A DNA stretch of 64,000 nucleotides from Novosphingobium pentaromativorans US6-1 (GTDB lineage: Bacteria; Pseudomonadota; Alphaproteobacteria; Sphingomonadales; Sphingomonadaceae): the NCBI RefSeq assembly GCF_000767465.1, contig NZ_CP009291.1:372001-436000 (forward strand). The letters run 5' to 3'. A program made the position numbers and the translations under genes. Under the pieces are notes generated by a model that saw nothing but the letters and a program-made list of their open reading frames with translations, was not told where the DNA came from and searched no databases. Shown one piece after another: positions 48,701 through 59,891 of this stretch (the first letter of the stretch is position 1; each line of letters begins with the position of its first letter).

Positions 48701-49284
48701 GGCCGCTCGCGCCTTCGGCCCTGGGCGAGGAGGAAGCGCCCGATCCGCCGTTCCCGCCCGGTGCGGGCCGCGATGCCGCGCGGCGCGGTACGCTGGTCCA
48801 CAAGCTGCTCGAGCGTCTGCCCGAAGTGGCGCTGGCCGAGCGCGAAGCGGCAGGGCGCGCCTGGCTTGCGCGCAATGCTGCCGATCTGGAAGAGACGCAG
48901 CGCGAGGCGATGCTGGGCGATGCCCTGGGGGTTCTTGCCAATCCGGACTGGGCACCGCTGTTCGCCGAGGGCAGCCTTGCCGAAGTGCCGGTGGCCGCCA
49001 TCGTCGGTGGGCAGGTCGTGGCGGGCACTATCGACCGGCTGGTCGTCGAGCCCGAGCGCGTGCGCCTCGTCGACTACAAGACGTCGCGCCGGCCGCCCGA
49101 ATCGCTGGAGGCCGTGCCCAAGGGCAACCTGCGTCAGATGGCTGCCTACGCAGCCGCGCTCGAAGTGGCCTTTCCGGGCCGCGCTGTGGAAGTGGCGTTG
49201 CTCTACACCACGGCCCCGCGGCTCATCACCGTGCCTGCCGAGGTCCTTGCAGCGCACAAGCCGGACTTCTTGCCACCCGAGTAA
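45784..49284 (+). CDS. addA: Double-strand break repair helicase-nuclease AddA
   Basis: A 1166-residue UvrD-family helicase with a nuclease tail. Walker A is WLSASAGTGKTQVLSSR near residue 30. Later helicase motifs are TFTKAGATEMAARI, HILVDEAQDTN (motif II), VGDYKQAIFRFQGT (III), and TVHGSKGLQAPIVIL with LYVAMTRAEE (V, VI). The C-terminal RecB-like nuclease has GTIDRLVV and RLVDYKTSRRP. The ATG overlaps the addB stop. With AddB it unwinds and resects broken ends. trxA follows 76 bp later. Confidence 0.95.
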   Translation: MSGPATVHPLHGKQMRAVDPEETVWLSASAGTGKTQVLSSRVLRLLLQPGVDPSQILCLTFTKAGATEMAARINGTLAEWVRLEDTQLFARLDAIGAKADGETMARARTLFAAVLDCPGGGLRIDTIHAFSQWLLATFPLEAQLIPGSRPMEDRERVLLARQVLADLLVSAQSEPRGDPQLLRAISDLSLRHGPDAVEAFLLRCASAREAWFGPGGWQEPMRENVLRLLGLPSEADEVYLADLCSDERFDVRSLRRCCETLADWDTKAGREGAEASVVWLSASPEKRAATIDDLYFGLFTKTTDAPKQLTNILKRDPDYEGYVLRVQESIARVREAKALLELTERLVPALRLGRTFALAWDEAKQREGLIDFDDQIRRAADLLRNQSQADWIRYKLDRRFDHILVDEAQDTNAAQWDIILAMAEEFWAGLGQHGDLMRTLFVVGDYKQAIFRFQGTSPENFRRAAEKVRAKMNEAAQNAEMLRSNFRPRSLLELGLDRSFRTAQKVLDFVDDAIGGIGHANFGLADAPERHDGQDRPGYVALWKPVGAAIGDDDDDPRDEGEDEGQEGWLSKPDRQMAEGIARQVRAWLDPMAPGFTLQKGKPRRAHAGDIMVLVRQRKELAGLIVGRLHAAGVPVAGVDRLRLGAPLAVKDLVAALRFAVQPFDDLNLASLLVSPLVGWSQEQLLRHGYRDKHTRLWSHLRASSDPQVAAVLQQLGALLALADFEPPQQLLHWLLVGPWQARRKLVARLGSEANDPIDELLNAAQAYVATDTPSLAGFLAWFDAGDGELKREADSAAGLVRVMTVHGSKGLQAPIVILADATGNPERSRDRGLDLPDPRDEHRKIPLPPIPSAAKKIGRIRDEIETNRAADEQEHWRLLYVAMTRAEEALFVGGALGKSDKGVPAPKSWYARLRDLFPPEAEVADPVWGARCEWGELPEPVAPETGPVELPLPEPLPVWLDRAPPAEPRPPRPLAPSALGEEEAPDPPFPPGAGRDAARRGTLVHKLLERLPEVALAEREAAGRAWLARNAADLEETQREAMLGDALGVLANPDWAPLFAEGSLAEVPVAAIVGGQVVAGTIDRLVVEPERVRLVDYKTSRRPPESLEAVPKGNLRQMAAYAAALEVAFPGRAVEVALLYTTAPRLITVPAEVLAAHKPDFLPPE

Positions 49285-49360
49285 AGCTTCACCGCACAGG
49301 CGTTGTCACGAGCGGTTTCTTCCCTAGATTGCAGTCAAACCCGATTTTAGGAGTCATTTC

Positions 49361-49681
49361 ATGCCGACCATTGCCGTCACCGATGCCAGCTTCGAGGACG
49401 ATGTCCTGAAGTCCGACAAGCCCGTTCTCGTGGACTTCTGGGCGGACTGGTGCGGTCCGTGCAAGATGATCGGGCCGGCTCTCGAGGAAATCAGCGACGA
49501 ACTGGGCGAGCAGGTGACCATCGCCAAGATGGACATCATGGCGAACACCGACACGCCGGCCAGCTTCGGCGTGAAGTCGATCCCCTACCTCGTGCTGTTC
49601 AAGAACGGCGAGAAGGTGGCCGACAAGCTTGGCGCCGCTCCCAAGAGCGCGCTCAAGGGCTGGATCGAAAGCAGCATCTGA
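49361..49681 (+). CDS. trxA: Thioredoxin
   Basis: A 106-residue canonical thioredoxin with the active site WCGPC (Cys31, Cys34), the conserved Asp in FWADWCGPCK, and the cis-Pro in VKSIPYLVLFKNGE. Donates electrons to ribonucleotide reductase, peroxiredoxins and other proteins. AGGAG lies 8 bases before the ATG. The 76-bp gap from addA carries possible promoter sequence, so it may have its own transcript. Confidence 0.97.
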   Translation: MPTIAVTDASFEDDVLKSDKPVLVDFWADWCGPCKMIGPALEEISDELGEQVTIAKMDIMANTDTPASFGVKSIPYLVLFKNGEKVADKLGAAPKSALKGWIESSI

Positions 49682-49733
49682 TCGATCCCTGCACCGGCGC
49701 CCCGGCGCCCCGGCGCCTGCGATGCGAAATGCC

Positions 49734-49767
49734 GAACCCCTCTCACCTTACAGGGTGGGAGGGGTTC
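49734..49767. terminator. Hairpin between convergent trxA and the inositol-phosphatase-like gene
   Basis: GAACCCCTC pairs with GAGGGGTTC, with a partly paired interior. It touches the stop of the minus-strand gene and has no T-run, so it may serve both converging transcripts. Confidence 0.5.
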
Positions 49768-50575
49768 AGCGTATGCGGGCGATGATTTCGGCGAATTCGT
49801 CCCACAGCTTGGGCGATGAGGCGCCCAGCAGTTCGCGGCGTTCGTATTCGTCGACGCGATAGGCGCTGCCGTCCGGCCGCGCGGCCTTGCCGCCCGCCTC
49901 GTTGAGGAAGAGTACGCCCGCGGAATGGTCCCAGGGCAGGGTGCGGTTGAACACCGATATGTCGTTTGTGCCCAGCACGAGGCGTGGATACTGTTCAGCC
50001 GCGCAGCGCGGAATGTCGACCAGCCGGTAATGCGGGGCGATATGGCGGATGACCTTCTCGCGCGCGTCTTCGTCCATGAAGATCGTCGAGATCGCCGCGA
50101 CGGGCGGAGACTCGCCGCTCGTGCGCGCGGCCACGCGTTCGCCGTCGATCCAGGCGCCCGTGCCGATTCCGGCATGGCAGAAACGCCCGGTCAGCGTGTC
50201 GAGAATCCAGCCGCCGATGGTCTCACCCTTGTCGGCCAGTGCGACGAGAATGCCGAACGGCGGCTTGCCCTGTGAAAAGTTCATTGTCCCGTCGAGCGGG
50301 TCGACGATCCAGCAGAGCCGGTCCTTGAGTCGTTCGAGCACCGACTTGTCGGCATGGACTGCCTCTTCGCCCACGACATCGGCTTCGGGCAGGAGCGCGG
50401 CCAGCTTTTCGGTGAGGATCGCCTCGCTCTCATGATCGGCGACCGTCACTACATCGTCCGCGGCCTTGGCGATGATCTCGTGGGAGGCAAGCAAGCGATA
50501 GCGCGGCGCGATGGCGCGATCCGAGGCATCGCGCATGATAGCCTCTACGGCACGGGTGAGTTCGGGGGTGATCAT
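49766..50575 (-). CDS. Inositol monophosphatase family protein
   Basis: A 269-residue Mg-dependent sugar or inositol phosphatase of the SuhB/IMPase/CysQ superfamily. The metal site is CWIVDPLDGTMNF, with VVGEEA before it and the second signature WDHSAGVLFLNEAGG near the end. The substrate could be inositol-1-phosphate, histidinol phosphate or PAP; sequence alone does not decide. The start overlaps the GST stop (ATGA), making it the last gene of a coupled argJ-GST-IMPase operon on the minus strand. Confidence 0.92.
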   Translation of the reverse strand: MITPELTRAVEAIMRDASDRAIAPRYRLLASHEIIAKAADDVVTVADHESEAILTEKLAALLPEADVVGEEAVHADKSVLERLKDRLCWIVDPLDGTMNFSQGKPPFGILVALADKGETIGGWILDTLTGRFCHAGIGTGAWIDGERVAARTSGESPPVAAISTIFMDEDAREKVIRHIAPHYRLVDIPRCAAEQYPRLVLGTNDISVFNRTLPWDHSAGVLFLNEAGGKAARPDGSAYRVDEYERRELLGASSPKLWDEFAEIIARIR

Positions 50576-51195
50576 GTCAGAGGGATCATCACCTGCTGGG
50601 CGAAGCCGGGACGCTCCCTGATACGCTCATACCAAGCCGTGACGTTGGGGAACTCTGGCTTGTCGAACGGCAGCGAAAACCAGGTATAGGCATAGACGCC
50701 CATGGGAATGTCGCCGATGCCGAACTGGCCACCCGACAGCCACGGCTTTTCGCCAAGATACCGCTCCATCACCGCAAGCTGCTGCGCGCACCTTGAGATG
50801 TCGCGCGCAATGGCGGACATGTCGCGCTCTTCCGGCTTTGTCCGGGCAAAGCTGAGGAAAGGCAGGCGCTGGGCGTCGGCATAAGTGATCTGCCAGTCCA
50901 TCCAGCGGTCGGCGAGCGCGCGGTCGATAGGGTCGTGCGCATACCAGCGCGGGCCGCCGTATTCGGCTGCCATGTAGCGCAGGATTGCATTCGATTCCCA
51001 CAGGACCAGCTTTCCGTCCTCGATCGTCGGGATCAGGCGGTTTGGGTTCTTTTCGAGATAGTCCTCGGTGTAGCCGAACTGGCCACCGATATCGTGGCGC
51101 ACGTACTTCAGGCCCAGTTCCTCGGCGAACCAAGCGACCTTCTTGACGTTGTGGGAGTTCAGCCGCCCCCAGATCGTGAATACCGGAACGCTCAT
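50572..51195 (-). CDS. Glutathione S-transferase family protein
   Basis: A 207-residue GST. The thioredoxin-like N-terminal domain begins VPVFTIWGRLNSHNVKKVAW; the G-site region includes IPTIEDGKLVLWESNAILRY. The helical C-terminal domain has GIGDIPMGVYAY (the N-capping region). Substrate unknown. It overlaps argJ upstream and the phosphatase downstream by ATGA junctions. The longer open frame to 51252 lies within argJ and is not needed. Confidence 0.92.
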   Translation of the reverse strand: MSVPVFTIWGRLNSHNVKKVAWFAEELGLKYVRHDIGGQFGYTEDYLEKNPNRLIPTIEDGKLVLWESNAILRYMAAEYGGPRWYAHDPIDRALADRWMDWQITYADAQRLPFLSFARTKPEERDMSAIARDISRCAQQLAVMERYLGEKPWLSGGQFGIGDIPMGVYAYTWFSLPFDKPEFPNVTAWYERIRERPGFAQQVMIPLT

Positions 51196-52420
51196 CAGCT
51201 GCGGTAATCCGCATTGATGGAGATATAGCCGTGCGTCAGGTCGCAGGTCCACACGGTGGCCTGGCCGTCCCCGAGACCAAGGTCGACCTCGATGGAGATG
51301 TCCTGTCCCTTCAGGTGCGCGGCGACGGGGGCCTCATCGTAGTCGGCGAGCGGCAGCCCTTCGCGTGCGGCCCAGGTGCCGCCGAAGCCGATGGAGAGCT
51401 TGTCGCGGTCGGCCGGCTCGCCCGCCTTGCCCACGGCCATGACGACGCGGCCCCAGTTGGCGTCCTCGCCGGCGATGGCGGTCTTGACCAGCGGCGAATT
51501 GGCGATGGCAAGGCCGACCTTGCGCGCGCTTTCGTCCGAGACGGCGCCCGAGACGGTTACGGCGATGAACTTCTGCGCCCCTTCGCCGTCCCGCACGACG
51601 AGGTGCGCAAGCTGGCGGCACACGTCGTGGACGGCAGCGGCGAAGGCATCGGCACCGGCGCTCTCGAACGAGGCGAGGGGGCATTGCCCGCCTTGCCGGT
51701 GGCGAAGGCCATGACCGTGTCGCTGGTCGACGTGTCGGAATCGACGGTGATGCACGAGAAAGTGCGCAGGTTCGCAGCGGAGAGGCATTCCTGCAGGAAT
51801 GCCGGCTCAACCGCCGCGTCGGTGAAGAGATAGCCGAGCATCGTTGCCATGTCCGGCGCGATCATGCCCGAACCCTTGATGATGGCGCTGATCGTCACCG
51901 TCTTGCCATCGACGATGGCTGATGCAGTCGCGCCCTTGGCGAAGGTGTCGGTCGTGGCGATGGTATTGGCGGCGTCTTCCCAGGTGCAGGGCTGCGCCGT
52001 CAGCGCCTTGTCGACGCCCTCGCGAGCCTTGTCCTTGGGCAGCGGCACGCCGATCACGCCGGTCGAGGACACGAAGACCTGTTCCAGCGGGCAGCCGAGG
52101 TGTGCGCTGACCTGACCCATGATCTGCTCCACCGCTTCGCGGCCGCGGTACCCGGTGAAGGCATTGGAATTGCCGGCGTTGACGACGAGCGCGCGCGCCT
52201 TGCCCTGCCGCACATTCGCGCGGCCCAGCTCCACTTCGCTGGAACAGCACAAGTTGCGGGTGAAGACTCCTGCGACGCTGGTGCCTTCGTCGAGTTCGAC
52301 ATAAGTCAGGTCGCATCGGCCCCAGTCCTTGTACCCGGCGCGCACGACGCGCGCGGTCACGCCGGCAATCGGCGGCAGGGCGGGAAAGGGCGATGCGAGC
52401 GGTGAGACGGGGTATGCCAT
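51195..52420 (-). CDS. argJ: Bifunctional ornithine acetyltransferase / N-acetylglutamate synthase, broken by a one-base frameshift
   Basis: Transfers acetyl from N-acetylornithine to glutamate, closing the arginine acetyl cycle. The ATG at 52420 starts [17 protein letters not shown]. The self-cleavage motif [14 protein letters not shown] is intact, with the new N-terminal Thr. The frame breaks at a five-G run (plus strand 51677-51681) after [10 protein letters not shown]. Adding one base gives [20 protein letters not shown] and continues to the proper end [11 protein letters not shown]. The complete protein would be about 408 residues. Arginine synthesis would fail if the break were real. 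The stop overlaps the GST start. Confidence 0.93.
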
Positions 52421-52452
52421 GCCTGCAGCGCGTAACGCGTGCGCGCGCGGCG

Positions 52453-53550
52453 TCAAGCTTCGACAGGAGGCTGTCGGTCAACCTTCCCTTTGGCGGAGCT
52501 TTGGCTGTGCGATAGGTCCCCGGCTTCACCGAGCTTTTGCGCTGACGCGGACTTGGCTTTGTGCCGATGATCGATGGTGAAGCCAAGTCCGGCAGCCAGC
52601 ATCAGGCTGGTCGCCAGCGCAGCGACGCCGGTGATTGGTGACTGATCGAAGTGACTGAAGAGCTTGAGGATCGGAAGATGCACCGCGTAGAGCGGAAAGG
52701 ATAGAATTCCGAGGCCGCTGAACACACGTTCGAGGCGTGAGGGAACGGACCCGCATGCGGCTAGCCAGAACAAGGCTGGCATCGCCACCAAGACGCTCAG
52801 CGCATCTCCAGAGGCACGGCTCAACCAGCCATTTGTAAAACACAAGGCAATCGGCAAGAGCGAGATCAGGGCAAACGGGACGAGCCAGTGGCTTTCTATG
52901 CGAGTGCGTCTGGATTGCCAGAGCCGCCCAAAGCAGATGCCGAGGGTGTAGGCGAAGGCAACCCGGGGCAGCCCGGCATACCAGTCGAGCGAATCGGGCC
53001 CGACCCTGTTGCTGCCATAGGTGAATATGACGAGCGCTTCGGTAGTTCCGGAAATGACCGCAATGCCGAGCAGAACTTTGGTTGCAAGGCGTTGCAGCAA
53101 CATAGCGTGCACAAGGTTTGCAATAAGCTCGAATAGCAATGACCACTGCGGCCCGTTAAGCGGAAAGGCTTCCAGGTCGCGAATGCCGGTGAGCGGAATC
53201 ATCGCGAGGGCCATCAGGAGCGTGAGGGCGATTTCGACGGTACCCGATCCACCTGTCGCGAACATGACCATTGCGCCGGCGACGGCGCCCAGGGCCGCCA
53301 TCGGCCAGAGGCGGATGATACGGGCGCGGATGAAAGCGCTGGGAGGCCAGCCTTTCGCCAGCCGCGGTTCGAGTGCCAACGTGAGAACGAAGCCGCTGAG
53401 GATGAAGAAGAAGTCTACAAATAGATATCCGCGCGCAAAAAGGTTCTTCACATGGAAAACGTGACCGAAATGATAGCCCATGACGCTGATCGCGGCGATT
53501 CCTCGCAGGCCGTCGAGCAGGAGCAGGCGCTGTGGCGATCGAGCCGTCAT
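52453..53550 (-). CDS. Acyltransferase family 3 (OafA-like) membrane protein
   Basis: A 365-residue integral membrane acyltransferase with about ten hydrophobic spans. The signature LLLLDGLRGIAAISVMGYH at the N-terminus carries the catalytic-type His of the family, and FVDFFFILSGFVL follows. Members O-acylate surface polysaccharides, lipids or secondary metabolites; the acceptor here is unknown. Start choice is uncertain: Mets at 53580 and 53577 are also in frame, but the ATG at 53550 gives the usual N-terminus. By eye the gene is somewhat less GC-rich than its neighbours, with a rarer codon mix. It ends 32 bp before the argJ start. Confidence 0.86.
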   Translation of the reverse strand: MTARSPQRLLLLDGLRGIAAISVMGYHFGHVFHVKNLFARGYLFVDFFFILSGFVLTLALEPRLAKGWPPSAFIRARIIRLWPMAALGAVAGAMVMFATGGSGTVEIALTLLMALAMIPLTGIRDLEAFPLNGPQWSLLFELIANLVHAMLLQRLATKVLLGIAVISGTTEALVIFTYGSNRVGPDSLDWYAGLPRVAFAYTLGICFGRLWQSRRTRIESHWLVPFALISLLPIALCFTNGWLSRASGDALSVLVAMPALFWLAACGSVPSRLERVFSGLGILSFPLYAVHLPILKLFSHFDQSPITGVAALATSLMLAAGLGFTIDHRHKAKSASAQKLGEAGDLSHSQSSAKGKVDRQPPVEA

Positions 53551-53866
53551 TGAGGCGCATCCGGACATTCCAGCCATCATAAGCCAAGACTGTTAAATCG
53601 CCGTTGCCCTCGCTGCGGGTTGCAGGAGTGTGAGCGCGATATTTTGCTCTCGGGCATTTGTCATAGCCGGGTTCATTGCGCCAGAAGGGGCGATGTTGCC
53701 GTATTTTTTCCAGATGCCTGCGGGCTGTCGTGACGCGGTCCGGTGATCGAGTAACCGTGCAATGGAGATAAAGATTGGCCGATGAGGCCGGCTGTGACAG
53801 CGGACAATTCACCGCGTCGCGAGCTCTACGGTGGACTATTGTAATTACCGCCCCTATCTGGTCCGC
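53551..53866. other. 316-bp gap between acyltransferase and small secreted protein
   Basis: Divergent intergenic region. It contains a few T-rich stretches (for example TATTTTTTCC near 53702) and a short GGCCGATGAGGCC palindrome near 53778, but no coding frame, RNA gene or repeat I can support. Confidence 0.5.
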
Positions 53867-54148
53867 ATGGCGAACCGCCTGATCCTGACTCTGCTCGCAC
53901 TTCTGACGGGCCTTGCCGCGCAGATCGGTCCGGCCGAGGCGCGTGCGTCGCAGGTTGCGAGCATGCAGGTCGGCACGCTGGCCGAGTCATCGGCGGTCAA
54001 GGCGCCGCGTGCGCCCGTGGCGCTGGCACAGTTGCCTGAGCCGGGTCTGCGCAATACCCGCAGGCATGCGCCCGTGCTCGTTTCGGCAGAGCCGCTCGCT
54101 CTTGCCGCGCCCGCCGTTCTGGCAGGGATAGATCGCGCCCGCGAATAG
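53867..54148 (+). CDS. Small secreted protein of unknown function upstream of secA
   Basis: A 93-residue product. A signal peptide (MANRLILTLLALLTGLAAQ, cleaved near PAEA/R) is followed by a Pro/Ala/Arg-rich, low-complexity tail. No domain recognised. The ATG at 53867 is chosen because it starts the signal peptide; a GTG at 53831 would add 12 residues. It lies on the same strand about 108 bp before secA, but co-transcription is not shown. Confidence 0.6.
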   Translation: MANRLILTLLALLTGLAAQIGPAEARASQVASMQVGTLAESSAVKAPRAPVALAQLPEPGLRNTRRHAPVLVSAEPLALAAPAVLAGIDRARE

Positions 54149-54256
54149 CGCCGGCGCGCGCATTCTTTCGCTTCTTCGCGATATTCTGTCGTGCCTGCCA
54201 TGATCGCGGGCGCGCCTTCAGACCATACGCATTCATGTAAAACAGGGATTCCCGCC

Positions 54257-56995
<2,739 letters not shown>

Positions 56996-57051
56996 CGCTT
57001 CAGGCCGCCGCGCTCCCTGATCGGGGCAAGGCAGCACAACTTACGAAATCG

Positions 57052-57083
57052 AAAGCCCCGGAGCGATCCTCCGGGGCTTTTTT
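57052..57083 (+). terminator. Rho-independent terminator of secA
   Basis: AAAGCCCCGGAG and CTCCGGGGCTTT form a perfect 12-bp stem with a 5-base loop, followed by further T residues, 57 bp after the secA stop. Confidence 0.92.
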
Positions 57084-57160
57084 CGTGCTTGCGCGCGCGT
57101 GCCTGACCGGGCGGCGGCGATGGGCATTGATGTGCAGCGATAATTCTTTTGCCACATCTT

Positions 57161-57179
57161 GCTAATGATAATGAGTCGC
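57161..57179 (+). promoter_or_regulatory. Probable Fur box before the TonB receptor gene
   Basis: GCTAATGATAATGAGTCGC matches 14 of 19 positions of the classical Fur consensus GATAATGATAATCATTATC, 35 bp before the receptor ATG. It predicts iron repression of the whole three-gene operon. Confidence 0.78.
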
Positions 57180-57214
57180 GTTAACAGGCCGCCAGTCAAT
57201 CAACTGGGGATTTC

Positions 57215-59314
57215 ATGAAGACCATTCGGATCATGGCTGTGTGCTGCACGGCATTGGTGTCACTGCCGGCCATGGCGGAGGAAGCTGCGGATGTCCGGGA
57301 CGCCATCGTTGTTACAGGCGCGCGGGCTGACAGCGGCCTGGCCCTGAAGACCGATACGCCGGCAATCGAAACACCGCAGCCGGTCACGGTCATCCCGGAA
57401 GACCTGTACACCGCGCAAGGCGCGATTTCGGTCAGCGACACGCTGCGCTACGTCGCGGGCGTCCAGTCCAATCCCTATGGCCCGGACAGCCGTGTCGACG
57501 GCGGCTTCGTGCGCGGCATCGATGCGCTGCAGTTCCGCGACGGCATGCGCGACGTCTACAGCTACTACGCCAGCATTCGCGCCGATCCCTACAACTTCTC
57601 ATCGGTCCAGGTGATCCGCGGTCCGGCCTCGGTTCTCTTCGGCCAGGGGTCGCTCGGCGGCATCATCAACCTGACATCGAAGAAGCCCCAGTTCGAGAGC
57701 GCCGGGGAAGTCTCGCTGCTTTACGGCTCGCACGATCGCAAGGAGATGCTGGCCGACCTGACCGGGCCGCTCTCGTCGACGCTCGCCGGGCGAGTGGTTG
57801 CCCGCGTCCGCGATTCCGGCACGCAGACGGACCACGTTCCCGACGACCGGGTCATGATCTCGCCGTCGCTGACCTGGAGCCCGGACGCGCGCACCGACCT
57901 GACGCTTATCGGGCTCTACCAGGAGGACGACGGTGGATCGACTTCGCAGTTCCTGCCGCTGGTCGGCACGATCCTGCCCAATCCGAACGGCCAGCTGAAG
58001 AACAGCCTGTTCGTCGGCAAGCCGGGATGGGACCGCTATGACGGTCGCCTGCTGCAGGGCACGGCGATGCTCGGCCACCGCTTCAGCGACAACGCGAAGA
58101 TCAATCTCAAGGCGCGCTACATCGATAGCGACCTGACCTATTTCTCGCACTATCCGAACAGCTATTCAAACCCGGCCAATCCCTATCTCGACGAGGAGCA
58201 GCGGCTGATCACGCTGATTGCCGCGGGTTCGAAGGCGCGCATGGAGATCTTCTCCAGCGACAACAATGTGCAGTTCGATTTCACTACCGGCAGCGCTGTC
58301 GAGCACAAGCTGCTGGCCGGCGTCGACTACAGCTGGAACCGCGTCCGCAAGACAGACGGCTATGCTTATGAAACGATCGATATCTACGACATCGACCGCG
58401 ATACCCTGAGCGATTTCGGCGGCGGTCTGCCTCCGGGCGCGGCGCAGTCGGACGATACCAGGCAGGAGCAGCTGGGCCTATATCTGCAGGACCAGGTCCG
58501 CTTTGCCGACCGGATTTCGGTGGTCCTCGGCGTGCGCCGGGACAAGGTGACCTCGCGCAGCTTCGGCATGAAGGCCATCGACGAAAGCGCGACCTCCTTC
58601 CGCGCCGGCGCGATCGGCGAAGTGGTTCCGGGCGTCTCGCCGTTCTTCAGCTTTACCGAGAGTTTCGAGCCGATTGCAGGCACGGATGTATATGGCGATG
58701 CATATGCGCCCAAGCGCGGCCGGCAGTTTGAGGCAGGGGTCAAGTTCCACCCGGGCGAGGCGACGCTGGTGACGGTTACCGCCTACCACATCAAGGAGCG
58801 CAATCGGCCGGTTTCGGTTGCGGTGGAGGACCCGGACAATCCCGGAAACCAGATCACCGGAATGCTGCAGATTGGCGAGTCCTTCTCCAAGGGCATCGAA
58901 GTCGAAGGCAGCACCGTACTTCCGGGCGACTTCCAGATCCTGGCCAACTTCAGCTACAACAAGGCCGAAGAAGCCGGAAGCGGTCAGCAACTCGACAACG
59001 TACCCAAGTACAACGCCTCGCTCTGGGCGACGCGGCCATTCCAGCTCTCGCCGGATGTCGCACTCCTGCTGGGCGGCGGCGTTCGCCACACCGGGGGCCA
59101 GCGTTCCTACGGGCCTGCGTTCCCCGATGGCCTCCGCACGCCCGGCTACACGCTGGTCGATGCGCTGGCCGAGGTGAGCTGGCAGAACTGGTCGTTCCGT
59201 GTCAATGCCACCAACCTGCTGGGCAAGAGCTTCTACTCTTCCTGCCTCGCCCGCGGCGACTGCTTCATGGGTGAAGAGCGCAATGTGTTCGGCACGGTGA
59301 GCTATCGCTTCTGA
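57215..59314 (+). CDS. TonB-dependent ferric-siderophore receptor
   Basis: A 699-residue outer-membrane receptor. A signal peptide ends SLPAMA (residue 21). The plug domain shows the early VTVIPEDLYTAQGA and GGFVRGIDALQFRDGMRD, then VQVIRGPASVLFGQGSLGG. The beta-barrel ends in GTVSYRF, with the terminal Phe needed for insertion. Length and plug type fit the siderophore receptor (FhuA/FpvA-like) group; the ligand cannot be told. The stop overlaps the ATG of the next gene by one base (TGATG). Expression is probably Fur-controlled through the site at 57161-57179. Confidence 0.93.
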   Translation: MKTIRIMAVCCTALVSLPAMAEEAADVRDAIVVTGARADSGLALKTDTPAIETPQPVTVIPEDLYTAQGAISVSDTLRYVAGVQSNPYGPDSRVDGGFVRGIDALQFRDGMRDVYSYYASIRADPYNFSSVQVIRGPASVLFGQGSLGGIINLTSKKPQFESAGEVSLLYGSHDRKEMLADLTGPLSSTLAGRVVARVRDSGTQTDHVPDDRVMISPSLTWSPDARTDLTLIGLYQEDDGGSTSQFLPLVGTILPNPNGQLKNSLFVGKPGWDRYDGRLLQGTAMLGHRFSDNAKINLKARYIDSDLTYFSHYPNSYSNPANPYLDEEQRLITLIAAGSKARMEIFSSDNNVQFDFTTGSAVEHKLLAGVDYSWNRVRKTDGYAYETIDIYDIDRDTLSDFGGGLPPGAAQSDDTRQEQLGLYLQDQVRFADRISVVLGVRRDKVTSRSFGMKAIDESATSFRAGAIGEVVPGVSPFFSFTESFEPIAGTDVYGDAYAPKRGRQFEAGVKFHPGEATLVTVTAYHIKERNRPVSVAVEDPDNPGNQITGMLQIGESFSKGIEVEGSTVLPGDFQILANFSYNKAEEAGSGQQLDNVPKYNASLWATRPFQLSPDVALLLGGGVRHTGGQRSYGPAFPDGLRTPGYTLVDALAEVSWQNWSFRVNATNLLGKSFYSSCLARGDCFMGEERNVFGTVSYRF

Positions 59315-59891
59315 TGGTGGGTGACGCGCTCCTCTCTCTCGGAGCGGCGCTCGCTGTGGCTGGCGTGGCAATGCTGCGCCGGTCATGGTCGCGCCGCACC
59401 CGCTCGCACGGCCTCAACCTTGCGGCCTGGGGGGCTCTGGCCCTGTCCATCGCGCTGGGTTGGTCAAGCGCCGGTGCCTGGGGACTGCTGTCGAGATCAT
59501 CGTGGCGATGGCGCTGGCTTTTGTCCTCCTGGGATGGGCTGCCTGGTCGTCGCCGCCCGGCAAGGCGGCAGCCTCGAACCGGCGTGTCGGCATGCTGCCC
59601 GAGAATGGGGGGGCGCTGCGTGTCGGCCGGCGCTTTGTCACTTTCGCCTTCGTCGCGGTCCTGGCGCTGGTATCCTCGCTGGGGCTTGCCGTGGCGGCGC
59701 GCGGGCTGGCGCTTGCGGCCGGGGCAGGGGAGGTCAACGCCAATGCGATCAGCCTCTACGTTACGCCGCTGGCCTGGACGGGGATGGCCTACGCCCTGAT
59801 GATGACCGGCAGCCGTCGCCGACAGCTGGTCATGCTCGCCTTCGGCACGGTCGCCGCCGTTCCCGCCTACATGATCGGAGCCATGACATGA
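59314..59891 (+). CDS. Iron-operon multipass membrane protein, broken by a one-base frameshift
   Basis: Begins at the ATG 59314 with a hydrophobic segment (ALLSLGAALAVAGVAML), continues through a second span, and loses frame at a GGGG run (59480-59483) after SSAGAWG. Adding one G gives GTAVEIIVAMALAFVLLGWA, then two further spans (FVTFAFVAVLALVSSLGLAV; LVMLAFGTVAAVPAYMIGA). The restored protein would be about 192 residues with four to five spans. Small membrane proteins of this kind often sit between a siderophore receptor and a PepSY protein; their role in iron release or export is not settled. The stop overlaps the PepSY ATG (ATGA). Confidence 0.75.

Noticed and set aside
49697..49716. GGCGCCCC tandem run after trxA
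   Set aside because: Short and imperfect; more likely simple GC-rich sequence than a functional repeat.
53156..53812. 218-codon minus-strand frame upstream of the acyltransferase
   Set aside because: Lies in another phase of the acyltransferase gene on the same strand; Arg/Pro-rich, no domain.
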